A DNA stretch of 64,000 nucleotides from Natronohydrobacter sp. (lineage in GTDB: Bacteria; Pseudomonadota; Alphaproteobacteria; Rhodobacterales; Rhodobacteraceae): positions 21,620 to 85,619 of the forward strand of contig SLDY01000035.1 of the NCBI GenBank assembly GCA_007125005.1, given 5' to 3'. The position numbers and the translations under genes are program-made. The notes under the pieces were generated by a model. It was not told where the DNA came from. It made no database searches and saw only the letters and a program-made list of their open reading frames with translations. This document shows positions 10,610 through 20,301 of the stretch, piece after piece (the first letter of the stretch is position 1; each line of letters opens with the position of its first letter).

Positions 10610-11148
10610 CCCGCCTTGACGAGACCAAACCATTCATGCCCGTGCGCTTTGGCGTCCTCACTGTATCGGATACCCGTGATCTGAGTGCGGATAAATCCGG
10701 CGACACGCTGGTCGGGCGGATAGAGGCGGCTGGCCATGTGCTTGCCGCGCGTGACATCCTGCGCGACGAACGCGCCGAGATCACCGCCCGCTTGCGCCAG
10801 TGGTGCGCAGATCCGGGCATAGACGCAATTCTTACCACGGGCGGCACTGGGCTCACCGGGCGCGATGTGACGGTCGAGGCGCATCGGGATGTCTATGAGA
10901 AGGAGATCGAAGCCTTCGGCACAATCTTCACGATTGTTTCAATGCAGAAGATCGGCACATCGGCGATCCAGTCGCGTGCCTGTGCAGGGGTGGCGCAAGG
11001 CACCTATCTCTTTGCACTGCCTGGCTCTCCGGGTGCCTGCAAGGACGCATGGGACGAGATCCTCGCGCTACAATTCGATTTTCGCCACCGCCCATGCAAT
11101 TTCGTCGAGATTTTTCCGCGATTGGACGAGCATTTGCGACGGAAGTAA
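10606..11148 (+). CDS. moaB: Molybdenum cofactor biosynthesis protein B
   Basis: [57 protein letters not shown] overlap with the upstream UDG gene. Confidence 0.93.
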   Translation: MTRLDETKPFMPVRFGVLTVSDTRDLSADKSGDTLVGRIEAAGHVLAARDILRDERAEITARLRQWCADPGIDAILTTGGTGLTGRDVTVEAHRDVYEKEIEAFGTIFTIVSMQKIGTSAIQSRACAGVAQGTYLFALPGSPGACKDAWDEILALQFDFRHRPCNFVEIFPRLDEHLRRK

Positions 11149-11234
11149 CGCTCTGTTGCGTTTTAATTCATTGAACTGAAGCTGCATTTGCGGCGTAAAT
11201 GCCCTTGCGCCCTTTCTCATGGACCGGAGATGCG

Positions 11235-12734
11235 ATGCGTTTTCTTACTCGCAGCCTGATCGCGCTCGCCTTCGCGGCGCTGTCGCTCGCGGCGCTTGGC
11301 TATTCTGGCTACACGCTGATGAACGCGATCCAGACCCGTTCCGAAGCCCCCGTTGGTGGGCCCGGCGCTGGGGCGCGCGAGCGGGTCTTCACCGTGCGTG
11401 CACTGACTGTGACATCGGGTGACGTCACTCCAGAGCTTTCGGCTTTCGGTGAGGTCCGCACGCGTCGTGCGCTTGAGCTGCGCGCGCCTTTAGGTGGCAC
11501 AGTGCTGGAGCTGGCGCCGGGTTTCGAAGATGGCGCGGAGGTGACGGAAGGCCAGCTTCTCTTCCGCATCGACCCATCTGATGCCGAAGCAGCCCTTGCG
11601 CTTTCTCGATCCGACTTGGCGCGCGCCGAGGCTGAATTGCGCGATGCAATCCGCGCGCTTGATCTCGCGGCCGAAGATGTCGAGGCGACGCAGGCGCAAT
11701 TCGACCTGCGCGCCCGCGCGCTCGAGCGCAGGCAGGGGTTGGCGGAGCGCGGGGTTGCAACCGAGGCCGCGCTGGAAGAGGCCGAGCTTGCGCTTGCCAC
11801 TGCGCGGCAGGCGCTGGTCAGTCGCAGGCAGGCCGAGGCACAGGCCGAAGCCCGCCGCGATCAGGCGCAGACGGCGCTGGAGCGGCAGCGAATTTCATTG
11901 GCTGATGCCGAGCGGCGGTTGGCGGATACACGCGTCTATGCGGGTTTCAGCGGCACACTGGCCGATGTGGCGATTGTCGAGGGCGGGATCGTGACCTCGC
12001 AGGAGAAGCTTGCGCGCATCATCGACCCCGAAGCGCTGGAGGTTTCGGTCAGTGTCTCGACTGCGCAATATCTGCGGCTGATCGATGAGAGCGGGCGACT
12101 GATCAACTCGGAGGCAGAAGTTGCGCTGGAAGTGGCGGGTTTCGAGATCACCTCGCCGGGCCGTGTGTTGCGTGCCTCCGCCACGGTCGCGGAGGGTCAG
12201 ACCGGGCGACGCATCTTCGTGGAACTGCTCGCCCCGCGTGGCTTTCGGCCCGGCGATTTTGTGACGGTGCGGCTTATGGAGCCTGCGCTGCAGGGCGTCG
12301 CACTTCTGCCCGCCACTGCCGTAAATCCGGCGGGAAATGCGCTGCTCATCAATGCTGAGAACCGGCTCGAGGCGGTGCCGGTCACGGTGCTGCGCCGTCA
12401 GGGCGATTCGGTCATTGTCGAGGCGCCCTCGCTTGCAGGGCGAGAGATCGTGCGCGAGATCGGCCCAAATCTTGGCGCTGGCATTCTCGTGCGTCCACAG
12501 CGCGAAACAGCAAGCGGTGAAATCGTGCCGGAAGCGCCGGAGATGGTGACACTTGATCCCGAACGTCGCGCTAAGCTGATCGCGCAGGTCGAAAGTAACA
12601 CCCGCATGCCCGAACAGGTCCGCGCGCGCATGATCGCGCAGCTTTCCGAAGATGCAGTTCCGGCCACAATGCTGGAGCGACTTGAGAGTGGTGGCGGTGG
12701 CGGTGGCGGCGGTCGTGCGCAGAGCGGGGGCTGA
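11235..12734 (+). CDS. RND efflux periplasmic adaptor (membrane fusion) protein
   Basis: N-terminal membrane anchor, biotinyl/lipoyl-like LRAPLGGTVLELAPGFEDGAEVTEGQLLFRID, alpha-hairpin, YAGFSGTLADVAI; directly upstream of an RND permease. Confidence 0.9.
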   Translation: MRFLTRSLIALAFAALSLAALGYSGYTLMNAIQTRSEAPVGGPGAGARERVFTVRALTVTSGDVTPELSAFGEVRTRRALELRAPLGGTVLELAPGFEDGAEVTEGQLLFRIDPSDAEAALALSRSDLARAEAELRDAIRALDLAAEDVEATQAQFDLRARALERRQGLAERGVATEAALEEAELALATARQALVSRRQAEAQAEARRDQAQTALERQRISLADAERRLADTRVYAGFSGTLADVAIVEGGIVTSQEKLARIIDPEALEVSVSVSTAQYLRLIDESGRLINSEAEVALEVAGFEITSPGRVLRASATVAEGQTGRRIFVELLAPRGFRPGDFVTVRLMEPALQGVALLPATAVNPAGNALLINAENRLEAVPVTVLRRQGDSVIVEAPSLAGREIVREIGPNLGAGILVRPQRETASGEIVPEAPEMVTLDPERRAKLIAQVESNTRMPEQVRARMIAQLSEDAVPATMLERLESGGGGGGGGRAQSGG

Positions 12735-12737
12735 CCT

Positions 12738-15700
12738 ATGGCCGTGATGCGCAGCACTCGCGAGCGTCTGGCCGTGCAGGCGCTGGGCCTGTTTCGCTAT
12801 TTCACGCGCCACAAGACCGCCGCCAATCTGCTTCTGGTGGTGATGCTGGTGGCAGGTTTTGCCGCAATTCCACAGATGCGCGCGCAATTCTTCCCCGATG
12901 TGGTGGTCGATAATGTCAGTGTTGATATTCGCTGGTCGGGTGCCGGGGCGGAAGATGTGGATCGCGGCATTGTCCAGCTTGTCGGGCCCGTTCTTCAGGC
13001 CGTGGAGGGTGTGAGTCAGGTCACAGCGATTTCGCGCGAGGGGAGGGCAAGTTTCACGCTGGAGTTCGAGACTGGTTGGGACATGGCGCGCGCCAATGCG
13101 GATGTGCAATCTGCGCTAGATGCCGTCTCGACCTTGCCCGAGGATGCCGAGGATCCTGTCACGCGGCGCTCGAACTGGGGCGACCGTGTCACCAATGTGG
13201 TTGTAACCGGGCCTGTCGCAGTCGAACAACTTGCGCGATTTGCTGATGAATTTGCCGCGCGGCTTTATGATGCCGGGATAACGCGCACTACCATTCGCGG
13301 TGTTGCGAGCGCCGAGGTGCTGGTGGAGGTGCCAACGCGCAGCCTGATCGAGCATGACGTGACCATGGCTGAGATCGCGCAGGCCATCCGTGCCACTGTC
13401 AGCACTGATCCGGCGGGAGAGATTTCTTCCGGGGTGTCGCGTGTGCGCACAGGGACAGAACGGCGCAGCGCTGAAGAGATTGCCGGGATTGCGCTGCGCA
13501 GCCGCGCAGACGGCTCGACGCTGCGCATTGGCGATCTGGCCCTTGTGACAGAGGGCGGGATCGATCGCGAACGGGCCTTCTGGGTCGGCGAGAATCCGGC
13601 GATTTCGCTGCGCGTGGACCGCTCCGAGCGGGGCGATGCAATCGAAATTCAGGCCCGCGTGCAGGCGCTGGCCGATGAAATGAACCTCTCGTTACCCGAG
13701 GGCACAAAGATCGAGCTGGTCTCGACCCGCGCAGAGTTCATTTCGGGCCGGATCATGATCCTTGTGAAAAACGGGATGTTGGGGCTCGGGCTCGTCGTGG
13801 TGCTGCTGTTCCTGTTCCTCAATGCGCGCACGGCGTTTTGGGTGGCTGCAGGGATACCGGCGGCGATGCTGGCGGCGATTGCGGTCATGTATCTGATGGG
13901 ACTCAGCTTTAACATGATCTCGCTTTTCGCACTGATCATCACGCTGGGCATTGTCGTTGATGATGCGATTGTCGTGGGTGAACATGCCGATTACCGCGCG
14001 CGTGAACTGGGCGAAAGCCCGGCCGAAGCCGCCGAAAATGCCGCCACGCGGATGGCGCAACCTGTCTTTGCCGCCACGATCACCACCATCCTCGCCTTCG
14101 GCGCGCTGATCCTTGTGGGTGGGCGGTTCGGTTCGCTTATCGCAGATATTCCGCTTACGGTGATCGCGGTGCTGGTGGCCTCGCTGATCGAGTGCTTCCT
14201 GATCCTGCCCAACCATATGTATCACGCCATTGCCAGCGGCCTGAAGGAGCGCTGGTATGACTGGCCCTCACGGCAGGTCAATCGCGGCTTCCGCTGGTTG
14301 CGCGAGCGTGTCTTCCGCCCGCTGATGGGCTTTGTCGTCGCTGCGCGCTACCCGGTTGTAGCGGTGCTGATTGCGCTTCTGACCGTGCAAACGGCGAATC
14401 TGGTGCGCGGTGATCTGCCGTTTCGTTTTTTCAACGCACCCGAGCAGGGTTCGATCACCGGCAATATCGTGATGACAGATGGCGCGACCCGCGAGGATAC
14501 GCGCGAGATGCTGCGTGAGCTGACCCGCGCGACCGAGGCGCTGGCTGCACGCTTCGAGGTTGAGGATGGCACCAACCCGGTCCTCTTCGCGATGACTGAG
14601 CTTGGCGGCCATGCAGGCCGTGCCCTGGCCTCCGCAGAAAACAAGGAAGGCGATCTTCTGGGTGCGATCTCGATTGATCTGGTAGATGCTGATTTCCGCA
14701 GCATGTCTTCCTTCGCTTTCGCCTCTGCGTTGCAGGATGAAGTCCGCCCGCATCCACGGCTTGAAGAATTCAGCTTCCGCTCATGGGGCAGTGGGCCGGG
14801 GGGTGATACGCTCTCTGTTGATCTCAGCGGCGGCGATGCAGAGACCCTGAAAGCCGCCTCGGATGCCCTGCGCGCGGCCCTTTTGCCCTTCCCGGAGATC
14901 ACCGGGCTGGAGGACAACCTGCCCTATGACAAGCAGGAATTGCTGCTGCAGCTCACCCCGCAGGGTCAGGCGCTGGGCTTCACCATCGAGGGGTTGTCGC
15001 GCGATCTGCGCAACAGGCTTTCGGGGATTGAGGCTGCGACTTTCCCTGACGGATTGCGCACAGGGCGCATTCGGGTGGAAGTGCCGCAATCCGAGCGCAC
15101 TGCGGATTTCCTCGACAGCATGATGATGCGCACCGGCACGGGCAGCTATGTGGCCTTGGGCGACATAGTCTCGGTTTCCGATAGGCAGGGATTCTCAACC
15201 ATCCGGCGCGAGAACGGCGTGCGGGTGGTGACTGTCTCGGGCGATCTCTCCGAGGATGACCCGGGCCGCGCGCGCGAGATCACGCGGCTGCTGAGCGAGC
15301 GTATCCTGCCGGATCTGGAAGCCGGTTTCGGCATCACCACAAGGCTTTCGGGGCAGGCCGAGCAGGAGCGCGAATTCCTGACAGATGCCGTGATCGGCGT
15401 CGGGCTTTGTCTGATCCTGATCTATCTCACGCTTGCCTGGGTTTTCTCAAGCTGGTCGCGCCCGATGGTCGTGATGGCTGTCATTCCGTTTGGTCTGATC
15501 GGGGTGATCTACGGGCATATGAGTTGGGGCATGGCGATGTCGATGTTCTCGATTGTGGGCATCATGGGGATGATCGGGATCATCATCAACGACTCTATCG
15601 TGCTGGTAACGACAGTGGATCAATACGCGCGCGATCGTGGGCTGATACCCTCGATCATTGATGCCACCTGTGACCGCCTGCGCCCGGTTTTGTTAACCAC

Positions 15701-16166
15701 GCTGACCACTGTTTTGGGGCTGACACCGCTGATGTTCGAGAACTCCACCCAAGCGGCGTTCCTAAAGCCTACTGTGATCACGCTGGTCTATGGGTTGGGC
15801 TTTGGCATGTTCATCGTCCTTCTGCTTGTGCCATCTGTGCTGGCCATCGGTCATGATATGAACCGCCAGATTATCTCGCTTCGCCGGGCGCTTTCGAAAC
15901 CAGCCGGTGGCGTGGCGCTGGTGCCGTGGATTGCGGCGCTTGCCTTGCTAGGATGGTTCGCTCTCACGATGGGGATGGTGTTTGTTGCGGGCGAACTACC
16001 GGGCTGGCTTGTGCTGCCGAACTCCCTGCGCGCCGCGCCAATGCAGGCCGCGCTTGCCGTGTTTCTTGTCGGATCGATCCTCGGGCTGATTGCCGCATGG
16101 ATATCGGGCCTGATCGGCATCTGGCTGGCGGGGCGCCGGTCTCAGTTGGGAAAGGCGCAGCCTTGA
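12738..16166 (+). CDS. RND family efflux transporter permease (AcrB-like)
   Basis: 1142 aa; FFPDVVVDNVSVDIRWSGAGAEDVDRGIVQLV, GIVVDDAIVVGEH, GIIINDSIVLVT; duplicated TM/porter halves. Confidence 0.95.
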   Translation: MAVMRSTRERLAVQALGLFRYFTRHKTAANLLLVVMLVAGFAAIPQMRAQFFPDVVVDNVSVDIRWSGAGAEDVDRGIVQLVGPVLQAVEGVSQVTAISREGRASFTLEFETGWDMARANADVQSALDAVSTLPEDAEDPVTRRSNWGDRVTNVVVTGPVAVEQLARFADEFAARLYDAGITRTTIRGVASAEVLVEVPTRSLIEHDVTMAEIAQAIRATVSTDPAGEISSGVSRVRTGTERRSAEEIAGIALRSRADGSTLRIGDLALVTEGGIDRERAFWVGENPAISLRVDRSERGDAIEIQARVQALADEMNLSLPEGTKIELVSTRAEFISGRIMILVKNGMLGLGLVVVLLFLFLNARTAFWVAAGIPAAMLAAIAVMYLMGLSFNMISLFALIITLGIVVDDAIVVGEHADYRARELGESPAEAAENAATRMAQPVFAATITTILAFGALILVGGRFGSLIADIPLTVIAVLVASLIECFLILPNHMYHAIASGLKERWYDWPSRQVNRGFRWLRERVFRPLMGFVVAARYPVVAVLIALLTVQTANLVRGDLPFRFFNAPEQGSITGNIVMTDGATREDTREMLRELTRATEALAARFEVEDGTNPVLFAMTELGGHAGRALASAENKEGDLLGAISIDLVDADFRSMSSFAFASALQDEVRPHPRLEEFSFRSWGSGPGGDTLSVDLSGGDAETLKAASDALRAALLPFPEITGLEDNLPYDKQELLLQLTPQGQALGFTIEGLSRDLRNRLSGIEAATFPDGLRTGRIRVEVPQSERTADFLDSMMMRTGTGSYVALGDIVSVSDRQGFSTIRRENGVRVVTVSGDLSEDDPGRAREITRLLSERILPDLEAGFGITTRLSGQAEQEREFLTDAVIGVGLCLILIYLTLAWVFSSWSRPMVVMAVIPFGLIGVIYGHMSWGMAMSMFSIVGIMGMIGIIINDSIVLVTTVDQYARDRGLIPSIIDATCDRLRPVLLTTLTTVLGLTPLMFENSTQAAFLKPTVITLVYGLGFGMFIVLLLVPSVLAIGHDMNRQIISLRRALSKPAGGVALVPWIAALALLGWFALTMGMVFVAGELPGWLVLPNSLRAAPMQAALAVFLVGSILGLIAAWISGLIGIWLAGRRSQLGKAQP

Positions 16167-16948
16167 TGCTGTAGCGCGCCATTCTCGCTGACAATGCTGA
16201 TACGCACGTCAGAGCGGTCAATCATCTCGCCTGCCTGTGGGCGCAACAGGACGTGGCCGACAAGTAAATCTCCTGTCCGCTCCGAGGGCAGCACCCTCGC
16301 GCGGATCGGACTGCCTGCGATCTCCACGAGCGCAAATTCCCGCGCGCCTTGCACTGGCAATGACAGATGCACGCTCAGGCGCAGGCCGCGTTTTTCTGGT
16401 TTCAACTCGCAGGAGACCTCGCGTAAACCGGCTGAGTGAGCTGCGCGTGGCCGCTGTGTGAGTGCCGTGGCGATCAGCCCGTCCGGGATGCCTGTATCCT
16501 GGATGCCAAGCTGCAAGGGCAGTTCAACCGGAATGCAGATATCATCACAGATACCGACCGAAAGCGTGGCGTCAAGCTGTATAGGCAGGCCGGGTTCGGC
16601 CGGGATCAGCTCTATAGGCAAGACCACTTCGCCCCCATAACCGATACTGGCAAAGCCGGATTTGATATGAAGCCGGGGCTCGGGCCAGTGAATGCGCGCT
16701 GCTGCAAGATTGTGCGAGCCTGACCAGTCCAGCTTTGGAACGATGCCACTTTCGCCGGGATGACGCCAATAGGTCATCCAATTACCAGCAAGCCGAAGGT
16801 GCAGTGCCGCCATATGGCTGCCGGTCTCGGTCTGCCAGCCATGGCGCATCCGTGCGTCCACGATATCAGACAGGCGCTGCGACTGGGCAGCGACAGCGTG
16901 CGGAAGCAACGCGATGCAGAGCGCAAGGGTATGGATCAGGTATTGCAT
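16142..16948 (-). CDS. Protein-disulfide reductase DsbD N-terminal-domain family protein (periplasmic)
   Basis: Signal peptide MQYLIHTLALCIALLPHAVAAQ, then WMTYWRHPGESGIVPKLDW and GICDDICIPVE; no transmembrane domain after the signal peptide. Confidence 0.8.
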   Translation of the reverse strand: MQYLIHTLALCIALLPHAVAAQSQRLSDIVDARMRHGWQTETGSHMAALHLRLAGNWMTYWRHPGESGIVPKLDWSGSHNLAAARIHWPEPRLHIKSGFASIGYGGEVVLPIELIPAEPGLPIQLDATLSVGICDDICIPVELPLQLGIQDTGIPDGLIATALTQRPRAAHSAGLREVSCELKPEKRGLRLSVHLSLPVQGAREFALVEIAGSPIRARVLPSERTGDLLVGHVLLRPQAGEMIDRSDVRISIVSENGALQHQGCAFPN

Positions 16949-17102
16949 AGGCTCCCTAGATTGCGTGGCGCGGGGTGATTGGGAAGTCACAAGGCTGCGA
17001 CTTGTCACGCCTGTGACTGGATTGCGTCACTCCCCAAGAAGACAGATACTTGGCAACGTCGCACAAGACAGGCATGGTTGGCTCATCACTACGCCCAGAG
17101 AT

Positions 17103-17684
17103 ATGATGACCGCACTGACCGGAAAACTTCTTATCGCAATGCCGTCGATGCCCGATCCTCGCTTCGCGCATTCAGTGGTTTTGCTCTGCGCCCATTCTGC
17201 AGAAGGCGCGATGGGGCTTATCATCAACAAGAGACTTCCAGATCTGAGCCTTTTCAAGTTGCTGGAGCATCTGGACTTGGCTCCGGAGCATGACGCAGCG
17301 GGGCTTGGCGCAACTGCAAACGATATGCCCGTTCACTTTGGCGGCCCGGTCGAAACATCACGCGGCTTCGTGGTGCACACGCCCGATTTCTTTGGTTCGG
17401 AAGGTAGCGCTCAGGTTACTGACGACCTTGTTCTCAGCACCTCGGTCGAGGTGCTTTCAGAGATGGCACGCGGACAAGGACCAGGGCACGCTCTTATTGC
17501 ACTCGGCTATTCAGGTTGGGGCCCGCAACAGCTTGAAAGCGAGATCCAGGCGGGCGGCTGGCTCACAGCCGATTCGGGCAGGGCCTTGCTTTTTGACACT
17601 GAGGATAATCTGAGATGGTCAGCAGCGCTGGGCCAGATCGGGGTCGATCCGCGGCTCCTTTCGGGGGCAACAGGTCACGCCTGA
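17103..17684 (+). CDS. YqgE/AlgH family protein
   Basis: GKLLIAMPSMPDPRFAHSVVLLCAHSAEGAMGLIINK; GPVETSRGFVVHT; ALGYSGWGPQQLESEI. Confidence 0.95.
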   Translation: MMTALTGKLLIAMPSMPDPRFAHSVVLLCAHSAEGAMGLIINKRLPDLSLFKLLEHLDLAPEHDAAGLGATANDMPVHFGGPVETSRGFVVHTPDFFGSEGSAQVTDDLVLSTSVEVLSEMARGQGPGHALIALGYSGWGPQQLESEIQAGGWLTADSGRALLFDTEDNLRWSAALGQIGVDPRLLSGATGHA

Positions 17685-18712
17685 AGCTCGGTGCCCACCA
17701 GCGCAGCGGCAAACTCCTCTGGGTCGAAGGCTTGCAGATCGTCGATCTGCTCGCCCACGCCGATAGCGTGAATCGGCAAGCCGAATCGATCTGCCAGCGC
17801 CACCAGCACGCCCCCGCGCGCTGTACCATCAAGCTTGGTCATCACCAGCCCGGAGACATCGGCGAGTTTGCGGAAGATCTCCACCTGCGAGAGCGCGTTC
17901 TGGCCGGTCGTAGCATCGAGCACCAGAAGGGTGTTATGCGGTGCCTCCGGATCGAGTTTGCGAAGCACGCGCAGGATCTTGGCCAACTCCTCCATCAGAT
18001 CGGCACGATTCTGAAGCCTTCCGGCCGTATCGATCATCAGCAGATCCACGCCCTCCGCCTTGGCGCGTGAAAGCGCTTCATAGGCGAGGCTCGCGGGATC
18101 AGACCCTTCGGGTGCGGTCATCACCGGCACCCCTGCGCGCTCGCCCCAGATCTGCAATTGCTCCACCGCCGCAGCTCTGAACGTATCGCCTGCAGCAATC
18201 ATCACTGATTTGCCTGCGGCGCGGAACTGGCTGGCAAGCTTGCCGATAGTTGTAGTTTTGCCCGCGCCATTTACACCCACGACCAGCACCACCTGCGGGC
18301 GGGCAGGGTAAAGCGGCAGTGGTGTTGCGACAGGCTCCATGATGCGGGCGATTTCCTGCACCAGCGCGGCCTTGATTTCATTGACCGAGAGCTTCCGGCC
18401 AAACCGACCCTCGGCCAGATTGGCGCTCACGCGCATCGCAGTTTCCACGCCCATATCGGCCTGGATCAGCAATTCCTCTAGGCTTTCGAGCATCTCGTCA
18501 TCAAGCACCCGGCGCGGGCTGTCATCGCGTCCAAGCATGCGCCCCAGAAGGCCGGGTTTCGCAGGCGCGGGTGCAGCCTCGGGCTTTGGGGCGGGTTGCG
18601 GCGCAGCGGCGCTTTCCTCTTGCGCGCTCCCTTCGACCAACGCTTCAAGCCCCTCATCGAGTTTCGAGGAGGCGCGGAACATGCGCTCTTTCATCTTTCG
18701 GAAAAACGACAT
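17675..18712 (-). CDS. ftsY: Signal recognition particle receptor
   Basis: VNGAGKTTTIGKLA, AAGDTFRAAAVEQL, DTAGRLQNRADLMEEL, TKLDGTARGG; start at MSFFRKMKERM. Confidence 0.96.
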   Translation of the reverse strand: MSFFRKMKERMFRASSKLDEGLEALVEGSAQEESAAAPQPAPKPEAAPAPAKPGLLGRMLGRDDSPRRVLDDEMLESLEELLIQADMGVETAMRVSANLAEGRFGRKLSVNEIKAALVQEIARIMEPVATPLPLYPARPQVVLVVGVNGAGKTTTIGKLASQFRAAGKSVMIAAGDTFRAAAVEQLQIWGERAGVPVMTAPEGSDPASLAYEALSRAKAEGVDLLMIDTAGRLQNRADLMEELAKILRVLRKLDPEAPHNTLLVLDATTGQNALSQVEIFRKLADVSGLVMTKLDGTARGGVLVALADRFGLPIHAIGVGEQIDDLQAFDPEEFAAALVGTELQA

Positions 18713-18854
18713 TCCCACGCCCTTCATGACCCGCGTTGTGCCCAAGAGCTAACGCAACTGCGCGGGCTTGAAAAGCGGGCTGAGGCAATCTGCAGGGCTG
18801 TGCGCCTGAGAATGGCGTGTTATATCCACTTCATCTTTCGAGGATAGCCCTGCA

Positions 18855-19886
18855 ATGCCACTTCTTCCCTTCACACTCGCTGCACTGGCACCAGTTCTGC
18901 TATTGGGGCTGGCAGCAGTTGTTGGCGGGCTCTGGGCTTGGGGAGCGCTAGCCTATGTCTCGATCATCGCAGCGCTCGCTGATGAGCTCGTCGCATGGCG
19001 CACGCCCCCCGCCGACCCTGAAGAGGTCGAACGTGGCGCCAATGCGCTTTCGGTCGCGCTGGCACTGGCGCATTTCGGGTTGATGGTACTGGGTGTCCTG
19101 GCCGTTGCCGGAGCCACAGGGCTCGGCACAGGCGAGCGCATCGCGGCCTTCCTCGCATTCGGGCTCTATTTCGGTCAAGTCAGCATCGCGAATGCCCATG
19201 AATTGATCCATCGCACCCATCGCGGATTTTTCGCGCTTGGCAAATGGGTGTTCATCTCGATGCTCTATGGCCATGTCACCACCACGCACAGGCTCTTGCA
19301 TCATCCCCATGTCGCCACGCCGCGCGACCCCAATTTCCCGCCTCTTGGTATCAGCTTCTACCGATATCTGCCACGCAGTTTCTGGGGTAATCTGCGCGGC
19401 GGCTACCGGATCGAGCAGGCCCGCGCCGCGCGCTCGGGGCGGATGAACCCTTACGTGACATATGCGGGTGGCGCGCTTGGTATGCTTGCTCTGGCATGGT
19501 TTGCCGCAGGCTGGGCCGGAGTTGCCGCGTTCACGGGCTTTGCTGCCTATGCCCAGTTTCAACATGCGATGGTCGATTATCTTCAGCATTACGGGCTTGC
19601 GCGGCGTCCCATGCCCGATGGCAGCTATGAACCGCAGGGCCCTGAGCATAGCTGGAACAGCCCGCATTGGTTCACCTCGCTGATGACCGTCAATGTCACG
19701 CGCCATTCCGATCATCACGCTCATCCCACGCGCATTTTTCCGGCGCTCAGGCTCGAGGCGGGCATGCCAATGCTGCCTTACAGCCTGCCTCTCATGGGTG
19801 TGATTGCGCTGTTCCCTCCACTGTGGTTCAAGATAATGGACAAGCGGGCAGTTCAGGTGATGGCCATGGCGCAAGGAGACAGCTGA
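18855..19886 (+). CDS. alkB: Alkane 1-monooxygenase / AlkB-type membrane fatty acid desaturase-like hydroxylase
   Basis: Histidine boxes NAHELIHR, HRLLHHPHVATPRDPNFP, YLQHYGL, RHSDHHAHPTR with multiple TM segments. Confidence 0.88.
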   Translation: MPLLPFTLAALAPVLLLGLAAVVGGLWAWGALAYVSIIAALADELVAWRTPPADPEEVERGANALSVALALAHFGLMVLGVLAVAGATGLGTGERIAAFLAFGLYFGQVSIANAHELIHRTHRGFFALGKWVFISMLYGHVTTTHRLLHHPHVATPRDPNFPPLGISFYRYLPRSFWGNLRGGYRIEQARAARSGRMNPYVTYAGGALGMLALAWFAAGWAGVAAFTGFAAYAQFQHAMVDYLQHYGLARRPMPDGSYEPQGPEHSWNSPHWFTSLMTVNVTRHSDHHAHPTRIFPALRLEAGMPMLPYSLPLMGVIALFPPLWFKIMDKRAVQVMAMAQGDS

Positions 19887-20287
19887 TGAAATTTCTTTCT
19901 AATGCCCTGCTCATGGCTTGGCTCGCCACCCCGGTTTTCGCGCAAGACCTCATGACAGCTGAGGAATTCGAGAGTTATGTAACTGGCCAGACACTGACTT
20001 TCGGCTTCGAGGGCCAGCCCTACGGGATCGAGGAATTCCGCCCCGGACGGCGGACAACATGGGCCTTCATGGGCGACCAATGCCGCGAGGGCCGCTGGTT
20101 CGACCGGGACGAGCAGATCTGCTTTATCTATGACGATGCTCCGGATGAAGAGCATTGCTGGGTCTTCTGGCGCGGCGAGCGGGGACTCAATGCCCGGTTT
20201 ACGGGCGAAGGGAGCAGCACAGAGCTCTATGAGGTTCAGCGCAGTTCGCGCCCGCTGATCTGTCCGGGTCCAGAAGTCGGCGTCTAA
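19886..20287 (+). CDS. Small secreted hypothetical protein, translationally coupled to alkB
   Basis: Signal peptide MKFLSNALLMAWLATPVFAQ, about 110 aa mature part with four Cys; start codon overlaps the alkB stop (TGATG). Confidence 0.75.
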   Translation: MKFLSNALLMAWLATPVFAQDLMTAEEFESYVTGQTLTFGFEGQPYGIEEFRPGRRTTWAFMGDQCREGRWFDRDEQICFIYDDAPDEEHCWVFWRGERGLNARFTGEGSSTELYEVQRSSRPLICPGPEVGV

Positions 20288-20301
20288 CCGTGCTGCTGGC
20301 G

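Noticed and set aside
9716-10633. N-terminal 300-aa extension of the track ORF containing pyrB (8747-10633)
   Set aside because: The extension is antisense to the UDG gene; the true PyrB start is [14 protein letters not shown] at 9715.
11895-13109. 404-aa - strand ORF
   Set aside because: Antisense to the RND adaptor/permease; His/Arg-rich shadow frame.
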